The notes beneath the pieces were generated by a model. That model worked only from the letters and a program-made list of their open reading frames with translations. It was not told the origin of the DNA and searched no databases. DNA of 64,000 bases, from positions 1,369,001 to 1,433,000 of the forward strand of contig CM073321.1 of NCBI GenBank assembly GCA_037043015.1, given 5' to 3'. The stretch is from Bryum argenteum. Its lineage: Eukaryota; Streptophyta; Bryopsida; Bryales; Bryaceae. The stretch's first letter is position 1; each line of letters begins with the position of its first letter. Positions 10,453 to 21,177 of the stretch are shown piece by piece. The translations under genes were made by a program, and so were the position numbers.

Positions 10453-11385
10453 TTAGGTATCCTTCAATGTATACGTATCGTCGCTTGATACTTCATCTGT
10501 GTTTGGATCGGTTTCACCTAGAGACTCATCAGTGCTTTGGTCGCCATCCTCGTCCTCATCCTCTGTCTTATTGCGTACTTCAGACTCAACCTCATTCGCC
10601 GAATTGCGCAATTCTGTGTCCGTAGTTTTTTTCTTGTTCACCGTAACGAGGCGCTTCAAGGGCCGTGAAGCATTAGTAATCCTCTTTGCGTTCAGTGGTA
10701 GATGTCGCATTGTACGTGTATTTGGATTATTGGATGAAGCAATCCCTGCATGGACTTCTTCATGTACGCGTGCTCCTTTTCGACATCGTCTGTCGTGTGC
10801 CTTCCTCAATCGCTTCTCGCCTCGTGTAATATGATTGCGAGGTTGTGAAGATGGCCCGACGTCTCGTGGCACTGCCAATGCTCGGGTGCATGTTGGACTT
10901 GTTGCTTCTATTTTGACCCCCGTCTTCGGCAATACCATACGAGTTGTATGGGGCCCTTTAGATTGGGTAACCCTTGGGAACAACTGTTGTAGAGGTACAT
11001 CGGAGTCATCTCCGTTATGAGTTGCACTTCTTGATCGAATGGTTGAAACTCTAGGTGACCACACTTCCATGCAACCTGAATTGGATACATTGTCAGGTTC
11101 CACTTTAATTTGGCCCATTTCAACTCCTGCCGTGGTAACCGTGCACTTCACACTGTCAAGTTTATCGTTGTTGTTAGAGTGTGGGCTGCCTTTAAGTGGA
11201 CCAATGTTTTCTTCATCCATCCGGTTTACCAAGTCTTGTTTTGCTAGGCAGGAACTCTCTTGGAGCTGTAAATTTGCCACTCCTTCTCCTTCTGTGTCAT
11301 TGGCGAATACCGCAAACTGGCGAGGCAGTTGTCGAACATCCTGGTCGTCATCGAACTCAAACGGGTCCTTGACATGAATAGTCAT
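10453..11385 (-). pseudogene. C-terminal extension of hAT transposase gene, acidic and Ser-rich
   Basis: This is a 310-codon frame on the minus strand. It lies in the same reading frame as the transposase at 11425-12045 and is separated only by a TGA and a few codons, so it may be the translated tail of the same protein in an intact copy. It is rich in Ser, Asp and Glu, has basic patches (KRLRKAHDRRCRKGARVHE) and ends in an acidic run (KTEDEDEDGDQSTDESLGE). No known domain is recognised; nuclear localisation is plausible from the basic clusters. It could instead be a separate second gene of the element starting at the ATG at 11385. Confidence 0.5.
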
Positions 11386-11424
11386 GTTTCTTTCGTTGTC
11401 GTTCCTATTCTCTAGGGCGTCGTG

Positions 11425-13318
11425 TCAATTCTCTAGGTCGTCGTGTTCGCTACTGTCATTGAGATAATTGTCGTCATCCGCCTCCGGGTTATCCATGAAT
11501 ACACCATCATCCCATTCATTGTCCGGTATATACTGTTCTTTGTCAGAGTCCTCTTCTTCTAAATAATTTTCATACCACGTTCTCGGCGATTTTGTACGTT
11601 TCTCGCGCTCGAGTTTGGCGTTTGCATAGATGTACACAAGGTCCTCTGCTTTGGAAGTTGACAACCGATTCCTCACTTTGTTGTGCACGAAAGAGTACAT
11701 GCTCCAATTCCTCTCACATGATGAAGCTGAACATGTCAATGCCAAAATCCTCTTAGCAATTTTTGGCAAGGCATTCCCCCCGACTTGATGCCACCATTGA
11801 TGTGGTAACAAGTCACATTGAGCAGGATTAGGGGCCTGTGAATTGGTGTAAAATGGACCCGTCCTCTCCTCATATTGCATGAGTTCCCGCACCACTTCTT
11901 CATAGACTACTCCCATTGGGGCGCTAAGCTTCCTTATGACCCGGTTTAAAGCTCTTTTTGCTTCTCCATTGTTTTGAATTGCTCCCATATTTGTCAAATA
12001 AGGGTTCAACAAAGCTGCTGCATAGTGGAGGTATGTGAGCATCATTTCCCATTGTTATTGAAATGCATCCACGTATTTTGTAGCTTTGTCGGGGGATAGT
12101 TCGAATGGAGGTTCACGCAAAGAAAACACGTGTTTCTTAAGGTCCGACATGATCACATACGCCCTAGGCATGGCTGGTACTTCCCCGTCAAACTCCCGAA
12201 GAGCTAGGAGTACTGGTTCAACTACTTTCACAAACTTTGTACAATTCTCCCAGAACTCATCGCTCCTAATGCTATTCCTCACATTCCTTGCCTTTGTTTG
12301 TAACTGGTGACTGTTTTGCCTGTTGAACAATGTTTGGACAAACACATGCCACTCCGCATCGATCACCATGTTGTTCAGAGGTTGTTGTAGCTTTAACAAC
12401 CGCTCTATCATCAAGTAGTTTGTTGCAAATCGAGTTTGAGGTGGTACCTTCAGCTGCAGCTTCGGCAAGTACTTCCTGAGTAGAGCAAGGGGGACGTGCG
12501 ACCCTTTAATAAATGTGCACATTCTCTTGGCTTGCTCCACCAAATCTTTAACCCATGCCTCTTTCCTCCAATCTTCTGGAAGGAGGTCTAGAATATGTGC
12601 CGCACAACCTTGTCCATATAAGTGACGATAGTCTATCTGCAACTTCTTGACAGCCCCTAACATGGAGCTTGCATTGTTTGTGCATATCTGAACAATTTTT
12701 TCTCGTCCAACCTCCTCTATGTACTTCGCCATTTTATTTGCGACATAAGCAATGTCCTTCTTCTTCCCTGTAGTATTCGCTAATCCCAGAAACACCTCCC
12801 CACTGGGCAAACGAGCATCATCTTAATGAGTGGTCTACTTGTGACATCAGACCACCCATCGGAGCATATTATTCCTCTGTACTTCTCGATAGAAAGTTTT
12901 GTTCGATCCTCTACCGACCTTTGCACAGCTGCCTTCTTTGCATCGAGCATCGTAGTCCTGATAGCATGATACAAGGGTGGTTGATATCCACCAATACCGG
13001 CCTTTGCTGTCTCTTGAACGGCACTTATGAATGCTGGATGTCGCACGACATTGAATGCAATGTTTGCCTTATAGAAAAATGAAGCCCACTTTGCATCCAT
13101 ATTTTGCCTAGTGGCAAGATCAAAACTATCCTCCATACTTCAAATGCTCCTTGCCTTACAAAGATTGTGCTTTTTCCACAGAATACGCACACGCGAGTAT
13201 TTGGCTTGTCGTTCCGTTCTTTGGATAATTGTAGCCAATCGTCCCATTTGCGAGTTTCTCTTCTATTATCTGCTACCCCGTTAGATTGGGAAGAATGCTC
13301 CATGTTCCGGAATCGCAT
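11425..13318 (-). pseudogene. hAT family transposase, decayed
   Basis: Reading leftwards from ATG 13318: a BED-type zinc finger remnant (RVCVFCGKSTIFVRQGAFEV near 13160-13195), a DUF659-like segment (KYRGIICSDGWSDVTSRPLI), the RNase H-fold region (QICTNNASSMLGAVKKL, then GQGCAAHILDLLPEDW) and a C-terminal hATC dimerisation domain (KRILALTCSASSCERNWSMY). A frameshift lies near 12800, another break between 13140 and 13200, and TAA codon 12055-12057 interrupts an otherwise continuous frame (FQ, stop, QWEMM). The family cuts and pastes DNA with 8 bp target duplications. This copy is not translatable as one protein. Confidence 0.88.
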
Positions 13319-13473
13319 CCCTGCCGGTGTAATGAAATTGGTGACGGCAGCGCACACTACAAGGACTCAAGTTACTCTTTGCACATATAGACCGAGCAGG
13401 GGACTTCTGATGGGGAGACCCAAGACAATGGGCAAAGCACAAAGGAAAGTAGCATCAAGCCCCTGAACGACTC

Positions 13474-13481
13474 CTTATATA
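13474..13481 (-). promoter_or_regulatory. TATA box of the hAT transposase gene
   Basis: On the minus strand the site reads TATATAAG, about 155 bp upstream of the proposed ATG at 13318 and next to the GC-rich array at 13500-13690. The same array-plus-TATA arrangement recurs at the gene at 26441-27088. Confidence 0.6.
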
Positions 13482-13499
13482 CACCATACTTCTGTAAGT

Positions 13500-13690
13500 C
13501 GAGGGCGAATGCACATAGAAGGCGACCGGTGGTTCTGCTAGGTCGCCACAGCCAGATCGGGAGTCGCACTAATAACAACTCTGTCGCGCCATATGAACCG
13601 CCGGTCGCCCAGGCCTTGACTTCATCGCGGTAGCTGGATCGACGGTCGCCCTAGCCCTAATCCGGTTGGACCGCCGATCGCCCTAGCGAT
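13500..13690. repeat. GGCGACCG-type GC-rich array, right side of hAT element
   Basis: Five or more imperfect copies such as GGCGACCGGTGGTTC, GAACCGCCGGTCGCCC and GGACCGCCGATCGCCC occur in both orientations. It mirrors the array at 9858-10130 across the transposase. Exact terminal inverted repeats and an 8 bp target duplication could not be located by eye. Confidence 0.7.
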
Positions 13691-14220
13691 GACAGATTTT
13701 TTCAACGAAGAGCACTTTACTTTCAACCACAAATTTGTAGGAGGTCATGGTCAATATCCATGGTCCATACAGTACATCGACCCTGAACTACAGTCCTGGA
13801 GACCATGCGGCTCAAAAATGTTTGATTGGCTACTGTGCTTTTCTTTTCTTTTTTTTTTTTAAAACATGAAGAGGGAACCTGGGAAGGCAAGGGAGAGAAC
13901 AATAAGGACTCGTATTAGAAAATAGAGTTTAACTTCTCTTGCTCCAAATCCAAAAAATAAAGGGATCAATATTGCTCAATCCACATTCCCTAAATAATTA
14001 AGAATGATAAATATTGCCATATATCAATGAAGGTACCTTGGACATTGAAGGTTTTTCCCTTATGCTTCTACTAAATGCAATAGTGAGATTTCATTCACCA
14101 AGAATATTTAAATTGAAGAAAATCAAAAACTTCATATTCACATTCAACGTTTCTGCATACAAAATGGCAATTGCACTTAGTGTTTGATATTGCGTACACT
14201 ACTTTTGAACAACTGCATCT
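13691..14220. other. AT-rich spacer without a gene
   Basis: Low GC sequence with a T-run at 13850-13860 links the hAT element to the tandem array. I see no coding or structured element. Confidence 0.5.
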
Positions 14221-14246
14221 AAACGTGATTAACATACTACCGGTCA

Positions 14247-14948
14247 TTATTCGCTTGAGCCCCCTTTATTATAAAGTTGGCTTGGCCCCCCTTCATTACA
14301 AACTTGGCTTGGCCCCCCTTCATCCAAATGTGCTTCATCTTCCTCCATGGTTTGGTTCGGCTCCCCTTCATCAACTTCGCGCCTTTCGATCGTTTCTTCT
14401 TCTGAATCTGACCAAACTATGTCCTCATCAGGGATTCCTCCTCTGTAACCCCTAGGCCTTGTAAGACCTTCTCGTGGGTTCTCCAATGGAAAAGGAGCTC
14501 GCGGAATGCGGGGTTCTGTTGGCTTTGTAGTTTGAGACAATCTTTTTAACGTCCTCCAATCCACCTCCCTCTCCAAAATTATCTACGCGTACGCCATTTG
14601 TGCTATGTTGTACGAAACCTTGTTGCTCACCACATGCACACCGGCGTAGAGGAACTTCCACACTTCAATGCATCGTTGCACAAATTCATCGTGATTGCAA
14701 TAGTGCAAATTTGCGCTATTCAAGCGGCAATGAAACTCGTGACAATAGTGTGGAAACAAATGGCCGATGTGGCACCAAGCTATGTACCACTTGCAAGTCT
14801 TAAGGATCCACGGTCCCTCTACTGTCGCCCACCCCGGAAAAGCATGTTGCGTGGGATCTATGAGAATCTTGAGAAATCTCCTTTGCTTCTTTCCTTTCCT
14901 CTTGCGGTTCTTGTCTCTCGCTATCTTCCGCTCCCGGCTAGGCGTCAT
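14247..14948 (-). pseudogene. Uncharacterised QRCIEV-motif gene, unit 1 copy
   Basis: From ATG 14948 the frame encodes a basic N-terminus (KNRKRKGKKQRRFLKIL), then a Cys/His/Trp-rich core (KWYIAWCHIGHLFPHYC and FVQRCIEVWKFLY). A TAG at about 14583 breaks it, after which the same frame continues through VDWRTLKRL to an acidic tail (DIVWSDSEEETIERRE). It aligns end to end, across the stop, with the intact 26441-27088 gene, so both belong to one family. The conserved Trp-Cys-His and Cys spacing could bind metal; I know no matching family. A weakened TATA (TACAAATAGG) lies upstream, beside the array. Confidence 0.7.
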
Positions 14949-15204
14949 CGTCACCCAAATGCTAACCAACAAAGAAACTTTAAAAAAACTTAAAACAAAT
15001 TTATATCTATTCCGCAGACTAACACAGAATTTGAAAAACTCGACAACCGGGCGGCACGTATGTATAAAGTGTAAACGTGTGGCACATGTGTGCCAATCAC
15101 CGCACGCTCAAGCACTCAAACAAGCAGGCGGCAACCAGAGGTCGACACGTGGAGGTGAAAAATGGCGACTGCCGATGTCCACGCGCCTATTTGTACCCCT
15201 CCTG

Positions 15205-15555
15205 TTGGGGCGACCGCCGATCCAGCCGATGGGCGAACGTTGATCACTGGGGCGACCGCCGATCCAGCCGATGGGCGACCGTCGATCCACCTGGTGGGCG
15301 AATGTAGGTCAGAGGGCGCGACCTCCAGATGAGAGGGCGCGACGTAAGTCAGAGGGCGCGACCTCGAGATCGCGGGACCGCCGATACAGCGGACGGGCGA
15401 ACGTCGGTCACTGGAGCGACCGCCGCTCCAGTTGGTGGGCGAACGTAGGTCAGAAGGCGACCAGTGGTATAGATGAAGGGCAAGGACTAACCTTCCTCCC
15501 AACGTATTTGTACGCGTCCAGATCGCGCGACCGTCGATACAACAGACGGGCAAAC
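15205..15555. repeat. GGCGACCG array A, unit 1
   Basis: Roughly eight imperfect copies of a 35-40 bp unit built on GGGCGACCGCCGATCCA plus GATGGGCGAACGT. It lies immediately upstream of the decayed minus-strand gene and forms one border of the AT-rich satellite. Counterparts lie at 18685-19030 and 22160-22510. Confidence 0.85.
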
Positions 15556-15559
15556 ATCG

Positions 15560-17095
15560 GTTACTGGGTCAAAAAATTTGGAACCATCAAATTATTTTTT
15601 TTAAAAAAACGGAGCTACTTGTCCCGAATTAGTTTAGATTGGTCGAAGTGACCAGAACTTTGAAAAGTAGAGGGAATATAGTAAAGAGGGGAGGAAAAAT
15701 AATTTTAAATCTTGGATTAGCTAATAAGTACCTTACGAACATGATGGAGCAATAAAAATTATCAAAGGAGTAACGAATTCATATGATGGATTTTGGTTGC
15801 AAGTATTTGGAACCATCAAATTTATAAAAAAAAGAGATAAAATAGATAAAGGGGGGAATAATGTGATTTTAAACTTGGACTTGCTAATAATGACCCTATG
15901 AAAATGATGGAATCATAAAAAAACCATAGGAAATCGCATCCATATGTCATAATTTAGGTGCACCCACTAGAACTTCGAATGATAAGGGAAAAGAGAATAA
16001 AAGGGTAGAGGAGGTGATACTAAAACTTGAATTAGGTAATAAGGGCCTTATGAATGTAATGGAAGTGTTCATAAAACCATAGGAGAATGGGAACTATGTG
16101 CTTGAGTTTATATGGGGATATTTGAATCGGCAGGGTTTGAAGTAAGGGGGCATATGTAAATTTATAAGAAAAAGGGAGTGGAAGGGTGTTGATAATTTTC
16201 CTAGGTGATTCATATAGTATAAAAAATATGGTAAAAATCTTAGGGCCACGGAAGGAATGGAAGTATTTTTCCCAAATTTCTAAAAATTAAATAGTCATGT
16301 GAAAGTATGGGGTGTGCGTAGGTGCATATGAAAACAAAGTGGGGAATGTAATTTGAACGTTTGGAATAGCTAATATGGATCATATAAAAATGATGGAACC
16401 ATAAAAAAGATTACAGGAAAACTGGAACTATTTTTTCTAAATTTATCTAGAATGTTCGAAGTGAGTAGAGCTTTAAATAATAGACAAAAAATAGTCAAAA
16501 GGAGAGAAAAAATAATTTTAAATCTTGGGCTAGTTAATAAGTACCTTATGAGCATGATAGAGGTATAAAAAAAATTGTAGGAGTAAAGGATCTATAGGGT
16601 GGATTTTTGTTGCAAGTACTTAGAAACACCAGAACTTTAAAGAATAAGAAAAAATAGATAAAGGGGGTAAGGGTACAATTTTAACACTTAGACTAGCTAA
16701 TTATGACCCTATGGAAATGATGGTGTTATTTAAAAATTGTGGGGATAACGCATCTATAGGTCATCATTTACTTGCAAGTCTTTTGAATCAGCAGAATATT
16801 GAATAATATAGGGAAAATAGATTTGTGGAAAGGGATAACGATTTTAAAACTTGTGTTGACTAAAAAAGACCTTATAAAAATTATCGAAGAACAAAATTTC
16901 CCGTAAGAGAAACGTATCTACATGTTATGATTTACTTTGACTTTGTAGGATGCTAAGTAATAGAGGAAGTTATACTAAAGGGGGGAGGAGGTGGTTTTAT
17001 TATTTTCTCTAACCCTATTAAATATACTGAATCATAAAAGAAGCCACATGGAACTTGGATTTACATGGAAGGAAATACTTGGTGTTAATTTGATT
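15560..17095. repeat. Nested AT-rich satellite of about 162 bp period, unit 1
   Basis: The core TTTTAAACTTGGACTAGCTAATAAG, in degenerate forms, recurs at about 15702, 15866, 16021, 16190, 16346, 16513, 16675, 16842 and 16998. Spacings are 155-169 bp. Each monomer also carries an ATGATGGAACCATAAAA word and a GGAACC-ACTTTGAA word. No coding capacity. The same block repeats in units 2 (19040-20575) and 3 (22515-24055). Confidence 0.85.
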
Positions 17096-17104
17096 CGACC
17101 TTCC

Positions 17105-17212
17105 AGATCGCGCGACCGCCGATACAGCGGATGGGCGAACGTCGGTCACTGGGGCAATCGCCAATCCAGATGATGGGCAAACGTCGCTGAGAGGGCGACC
17201 GGCGGCAGGAAT
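17105..17212. repeat. GGCGACCG array B, unit 1
   Basis: A short array (GCGCGACCGCCGATACAGCG, then GGGCGACCGGCGGCAGG) forms the other border of the AT-rich satellite. It cuts into a coiled-coil open frame on the minus strand right after QELSHPRN, as if it were the edge of an inserted element. Counterparts lie at 20585-20695 and 24062-24178. Confidence 0.8.
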
Positions 17213-17437
17213 GTTGCGTGGGTGAGATAGTTCTTGCATCTTCTCGCGCATGCGTGCATATTCCACGGAAAGCTGGTCTCCTTCTTTCATCTTCTTCTCA
17301 TACATTGCTCGTGTTTTTTCGAGATCTGCTTGCAATCTTGCTATAGCATCGTCTTTGCTCTTCAGAAGAGCTTTGAAATCAGCAGATGTGTCAAGTTCTT
17401 CCAATGGTAAGATGCTAGTACCATGGGGCTCTACCAC
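17213..17437 (-). pseudogene. Coiled-coil gene fragment, unit 1
   Basis: The frame reads EPHGTSILPLEELDTSADF and then a heptad-rich helix (KDDAIARLQADLEKTRAMY, then SVEYARMREKMQEL) before running into array B. It has no proper ATG (it opens with GTG) and no terminator of its own, so it is a truncated fragment. Identical fragments lie at 20695-20919 and 24179-24399. It might be the start of a retrotransposon gag next to an LTR end, or a piece of an ordinary gene. Confidence 0.45.
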
Positions 17438-17695
17438 GGGTGAATGATCACTTGCTATTGAAGAGTGAGAGCCACCTATTTGAGGAACGTGGTGTGAGCC
17501 TTAAAAACCACCATGTAGGTGGCCTTTGGTCACAAGGGGTGAATTGAAGGAAATCACAAGAAGAGGGAACAATGAAGAGGAGGAGACAAGAAGAAGAGGA
17601 AAAAACAAGAAGGTAAATGAGGAGAAAACTCCCCCGCCGGATGACCTTGAAAGTGCCCCTTGGTTTTTGGGCCACCAAGTCGTCATCCTAGCTCT

Positions 17696-20600
17696 AAACG
17701 TGATTAACATACTACCGGTCATTATTCGCTTGAGCCCCCTTTATTATAAAGTTGGCTTGGCCCCCCTTCATTACAAACTTGGCTTGGCCCCCCTTCATCC
17801 AAATGTGCTTCATCTTCCTCCATGGTTTGGTTCGGCTCCCCTTCATCAACTTCGCGCCTTTCGATCGTTTCTTCTTCTGAATCTGACCAAACTATGTCCT
17901 CATCAGGGATTCCTCCTCTGTAACCCCTAGGCCTTGTAAGACCTTCTCGTGGGTTCTCCAATGGAAAAGGAGCTCGCGGAATGCGGGGTTCTGTTGGCTT
18001 TGTAGTTTGAGACAATCTTTTTAACGTCCTCCAATCCACCTCCCTCTCCAAAATTATCTACGCGTACGCCATTTGTGCTATGTTGTACGAAACCTTGTTG
18101 CTCACCACATGCACACCGGCGTAGAGGAACTTCCACACTTCAATGCATCGTTGCACAAATTCATCGTGATTGCAATAGTGCAAATTTGCGCTATTCAAGC
18201 GGCAATGAAACTCGTGACAATAGTGTGGAAACAAATGGCCGATGTGGCACCAAGCTATGTACCACTTGCAAGTCTTAAGGATCCACGGTCCCTCTACTGT
18301 CGCCCACCCCGGAAAAGCATGTTGCGTGGGATCTATGAGAATCTTGAGAAATCTCCTTTGCTTCTTTCCTTTCCTCTTGCGGTTCTTGTCTCTCGCTATC
18401 TTCCGCTCCCGGCTAGGCGTCATCGTCACCCAAATGCTAACCAACAAAGAAACTTTAAAAAAACTTAAAACAAATTTATATCTATTCCATGCAGACTAAC
18501 ACAGAATTTGAAAAACTCGACAACCGGGCGGCACGTATGTATAAAGTGTAAACGTGTGGCACATGTGTGCCAATCACCGCACGCTCAAGCACTCAAACAA
18601 GCAGGCGGCAACCAGAGGTCGACACGTGGAGGTGAAAAATGGCGACTGCCGATGTCCACGCGCCTATTTGTACCCCTCCTGTTGGGGCGACCGCCGATCC
18701 ACCGATGGGCGAACGTTGATCATCTGGGCGACCGCCGATCCAAATTGATGGGCGACCGTCGATCCACCTGGTGGGCGAATGTAGGTCGAGGGCGCGACCT
18801 CCGTGATGAGAGGCGCGACGTAAGTCGAGGGCGCGACCTCGAGATCGCGGGACCGCCGATCAGACCGGACGGGCGAACGCGTCGGTCACTGGGCGCGACC
18901 GCCGCTCGGTTGGTGGTGGGCGAACGTAGGTCGAAGGCGACCAGTGGTATAGATGAAGGGCAAGGACTAACCTTCCTCCCAACGTATTTGTGCACGTCGG
19001 ATCATCGCGACCGTCGATACAACAGACGGGCAAACATCGGTTACTGGGTCAAAAAATTTGGAACCATCAAATTATTTTTTTTTAAAAAAACGGAGCTACT
19101 TGTCCCGAATTAGTTTAGATTGGTCGAAGTGACCAGAACTTTGAAAAGTAGAGGGAATATAGTAAAGAGGGGAGGAAAAATAATTTTAAATCTTGGATTA
19201 GCTAATAAGTACCTTACGAACATGATGGAGCAATAAAAATTATCAAAGGAGTAACGAATTCATATGATGGATTTTGGTTGCAAGTATTTGGAACCATCAA
19301 ATTTATAAAAAAAAGAGATAAAATAGATAAAGGGGGGAATAATGTGATTTTAAACTTGGACTTGCTAATAATGACCCTATGAAAATGATGGAATCATAAA
19401 AAAAACCATAGGGAAATCGCATCCATATGTCATAATTTAGGTGCACCCACTAGAACTTCGAATGATAAGGGAAAAGAGAATAAAAGGGTAGAGGAGGTGA
19501 TACTAAAACTTGAATTAGGTAATAAGGGCCTTATGAATGTAATGGAAGTGTTCATAAAACCATAGGAGAATGGGAACTATGTGCTTGAGTTTATATGGGG
19601 ATATTTGAATCGGCAGGGTTTGAAGTAAGGGGGCATATGTAAATTTATAAGAAAAAAGGGAGTGGAAGGGTGTTGATAATTTTCCTAGGTGATTCATATA
19701 GTATAAAAAATATGGTAAAAATCTTAGGGCCACGGAAGGAATGGAAGTATTTTTCCCAAATTTCTAAAAATTAAATAGTCATGTGAAAGTATGGGGTGTG
19801 CGTAGGTGCATATGAAAACAAAGTGGGGAATGTAATTTGAACGTTTGGAATAGCTAATATGGATCATATAAAAATGATGGAACCATAAAAAAGATTACAG
19901 AAAAAAAGCGGAACTATTTTTTCTAAATTTATCTAGAATGTTCGAAGTGAGTAGAGCTTTAAATAATAGACAAAAAATAGTCAAAAGGAGAGAAAAATAA
20001 TTTTAAATCTTGGGCTAGTTAATAAGTACCTTATGAGCATGATAGAGGTATAAAAAAATTGTAGGAGTAAAGGATCTATAGGGTGGATTTTTGTTGCAAG
20101 TACTTAGAAACACCGAACTTTAAAGAATAAGAAAAAATAGATAAAGGGGTAAGGGTACAATTTTAACACTTAGACTAGCTAATTATGACCCTATGGAAAT
20201 GATGGTGTTATTTAAAAATTGTGGGGATAACGCATCTATAGGTCATCATTTACTTGCAAGTCTTTTGAATCAATGAGAATATTGAATAATATAGGAAAAT
20301 AGATTTGTGGAAAGGGATAACGATTTTAAAACTTGTGTTGACTAAAAAAGACCTTATAAAAATTATCGAAGAACAAAATTTCCCGTAAGAGAAACGTATC
20401 TACATGTTATGATTTACTTTGACTTTGTAGGATGCTAAGTAATAGAGGAAGTTATACTAAAGGGGGGAGGAGGTGGTTTTATTATTTTCTCTAACCCTAT
20501 TAAATATACTGAATCATAAAAGAAGCCACATGGAACTTGGATTTACATGGAAGGAAATACTTGGTGTTAATTTGATTCGACCTTCCAGATCGCGCGACCG

Positions 20601-21177
20601 CCGATACAGCGGATGGGCGAACGTCGGTCACTGGGGCAATCGCCAATCCAGATGATGGGCAAACGTCGCTGAGAGGGCGACCGGCGGCAGGAATGTTGCG
20701 TGGGTGAGATAGTTCTTGCATCTTCTCGCGCATGCGTGCATATTCCACGGAAAGCTGGTCTCCTTCTTTCATCTTCTTCTCATACATTGCTCGTGTTTTT
20801 TCGAGATCTGCTTGCAATCTTGCTATAGCATCGTCTTTGCTCTTCAGAAGAGCTTTGAAATCAGCAGATGTGTCAAGTTCTTCCAATGGTAAGATGCTAG
20901 TACCATGGGGCTCTACCACGGGTGAATGATCACTTGCTATTGAAGAGTGAGAGCCACCTATTTGAGGAACGTGGTGTGAGCCTTAAAAACCACCATGTAG
21001 GTGGCCTTTGGTCACAAGGGGTGAATTGAAGGAAATCACAAGAAGAGGGAACAATGAAGAGGAGGAGACAAGAAGAAGAGGAAAAAACAAGAAGGTAAAT
21101 GAGGAGAAAACTCCCCCGCCGGATGACCTTGAAAGTGCCCCTTGGTTTTTGGGCCACCAAGTCGTCATCCTAGCTCT
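17696..21177. repeat. Tandem 3.48 kb repeat, unit 2
   Basis: Second direct copy, in the same order as unit 1. Differences cluster in the array at about 18680-19030, where several CAG triplets present in unit 1 are missing or scrambled (GTCAGAGGG becomes GTCGAGGG). Elsewhere there are only a few single-base indels, mostly in homopolymers. Confidence 0.95.
17722..18423 (-). pseudogene. Uncharacterised QRCIEV-motif gene, unit 2 copy
   Basis: This has the same sequence as the unit 1 copy, including the internal TAG at about 18058. The stop therefore existed before the array was amplified and is not a sequencing accident of one unit. Confidence 0.7.

Larger units (their letters stand above)
14221..17695. 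repeat. Tandem 3.48 kb repeat, unit 1
   Basis: The unit runs from TAAACGTGATTAACATAC to the next occurrence of the same words at 17696. In order it contains a decayed gene on the minus strand, a GGCGACCG array, an AT-rich nested satellite, a second short array, a coiled-coil open frame on the minus strand and the first 200 bp of an LTR-like block. It matches units 2 and 3 nearly base for base outside the GC-rich arrays, which implies very recent amplification or recent homogenisation. Confidence 0.95.

Noticed and set aside
9821-13835. CAGTGGG / CTACTG as hAT terminal inverted repeats
   Set aside because: Only four to five bases pair and the flanking 8 bp differ, so they do not qualify as transposon ends.
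15108-15553. Arg/Ser-rich open frames in the GGCGACCG arrays
   Set aside because: All frames of these arrays lack stops and read DRRSPIGWIGG-like repeats; this is repeat composition and not a protein.
17526-17930. 134-codon plus-strand frame starting TRGELKEITRRGNN
   Set aside because: It crosses the junction between two tandem units and runs antisense to the QRCIEV-motif gene; only its first part lies in LTR-like sequence.
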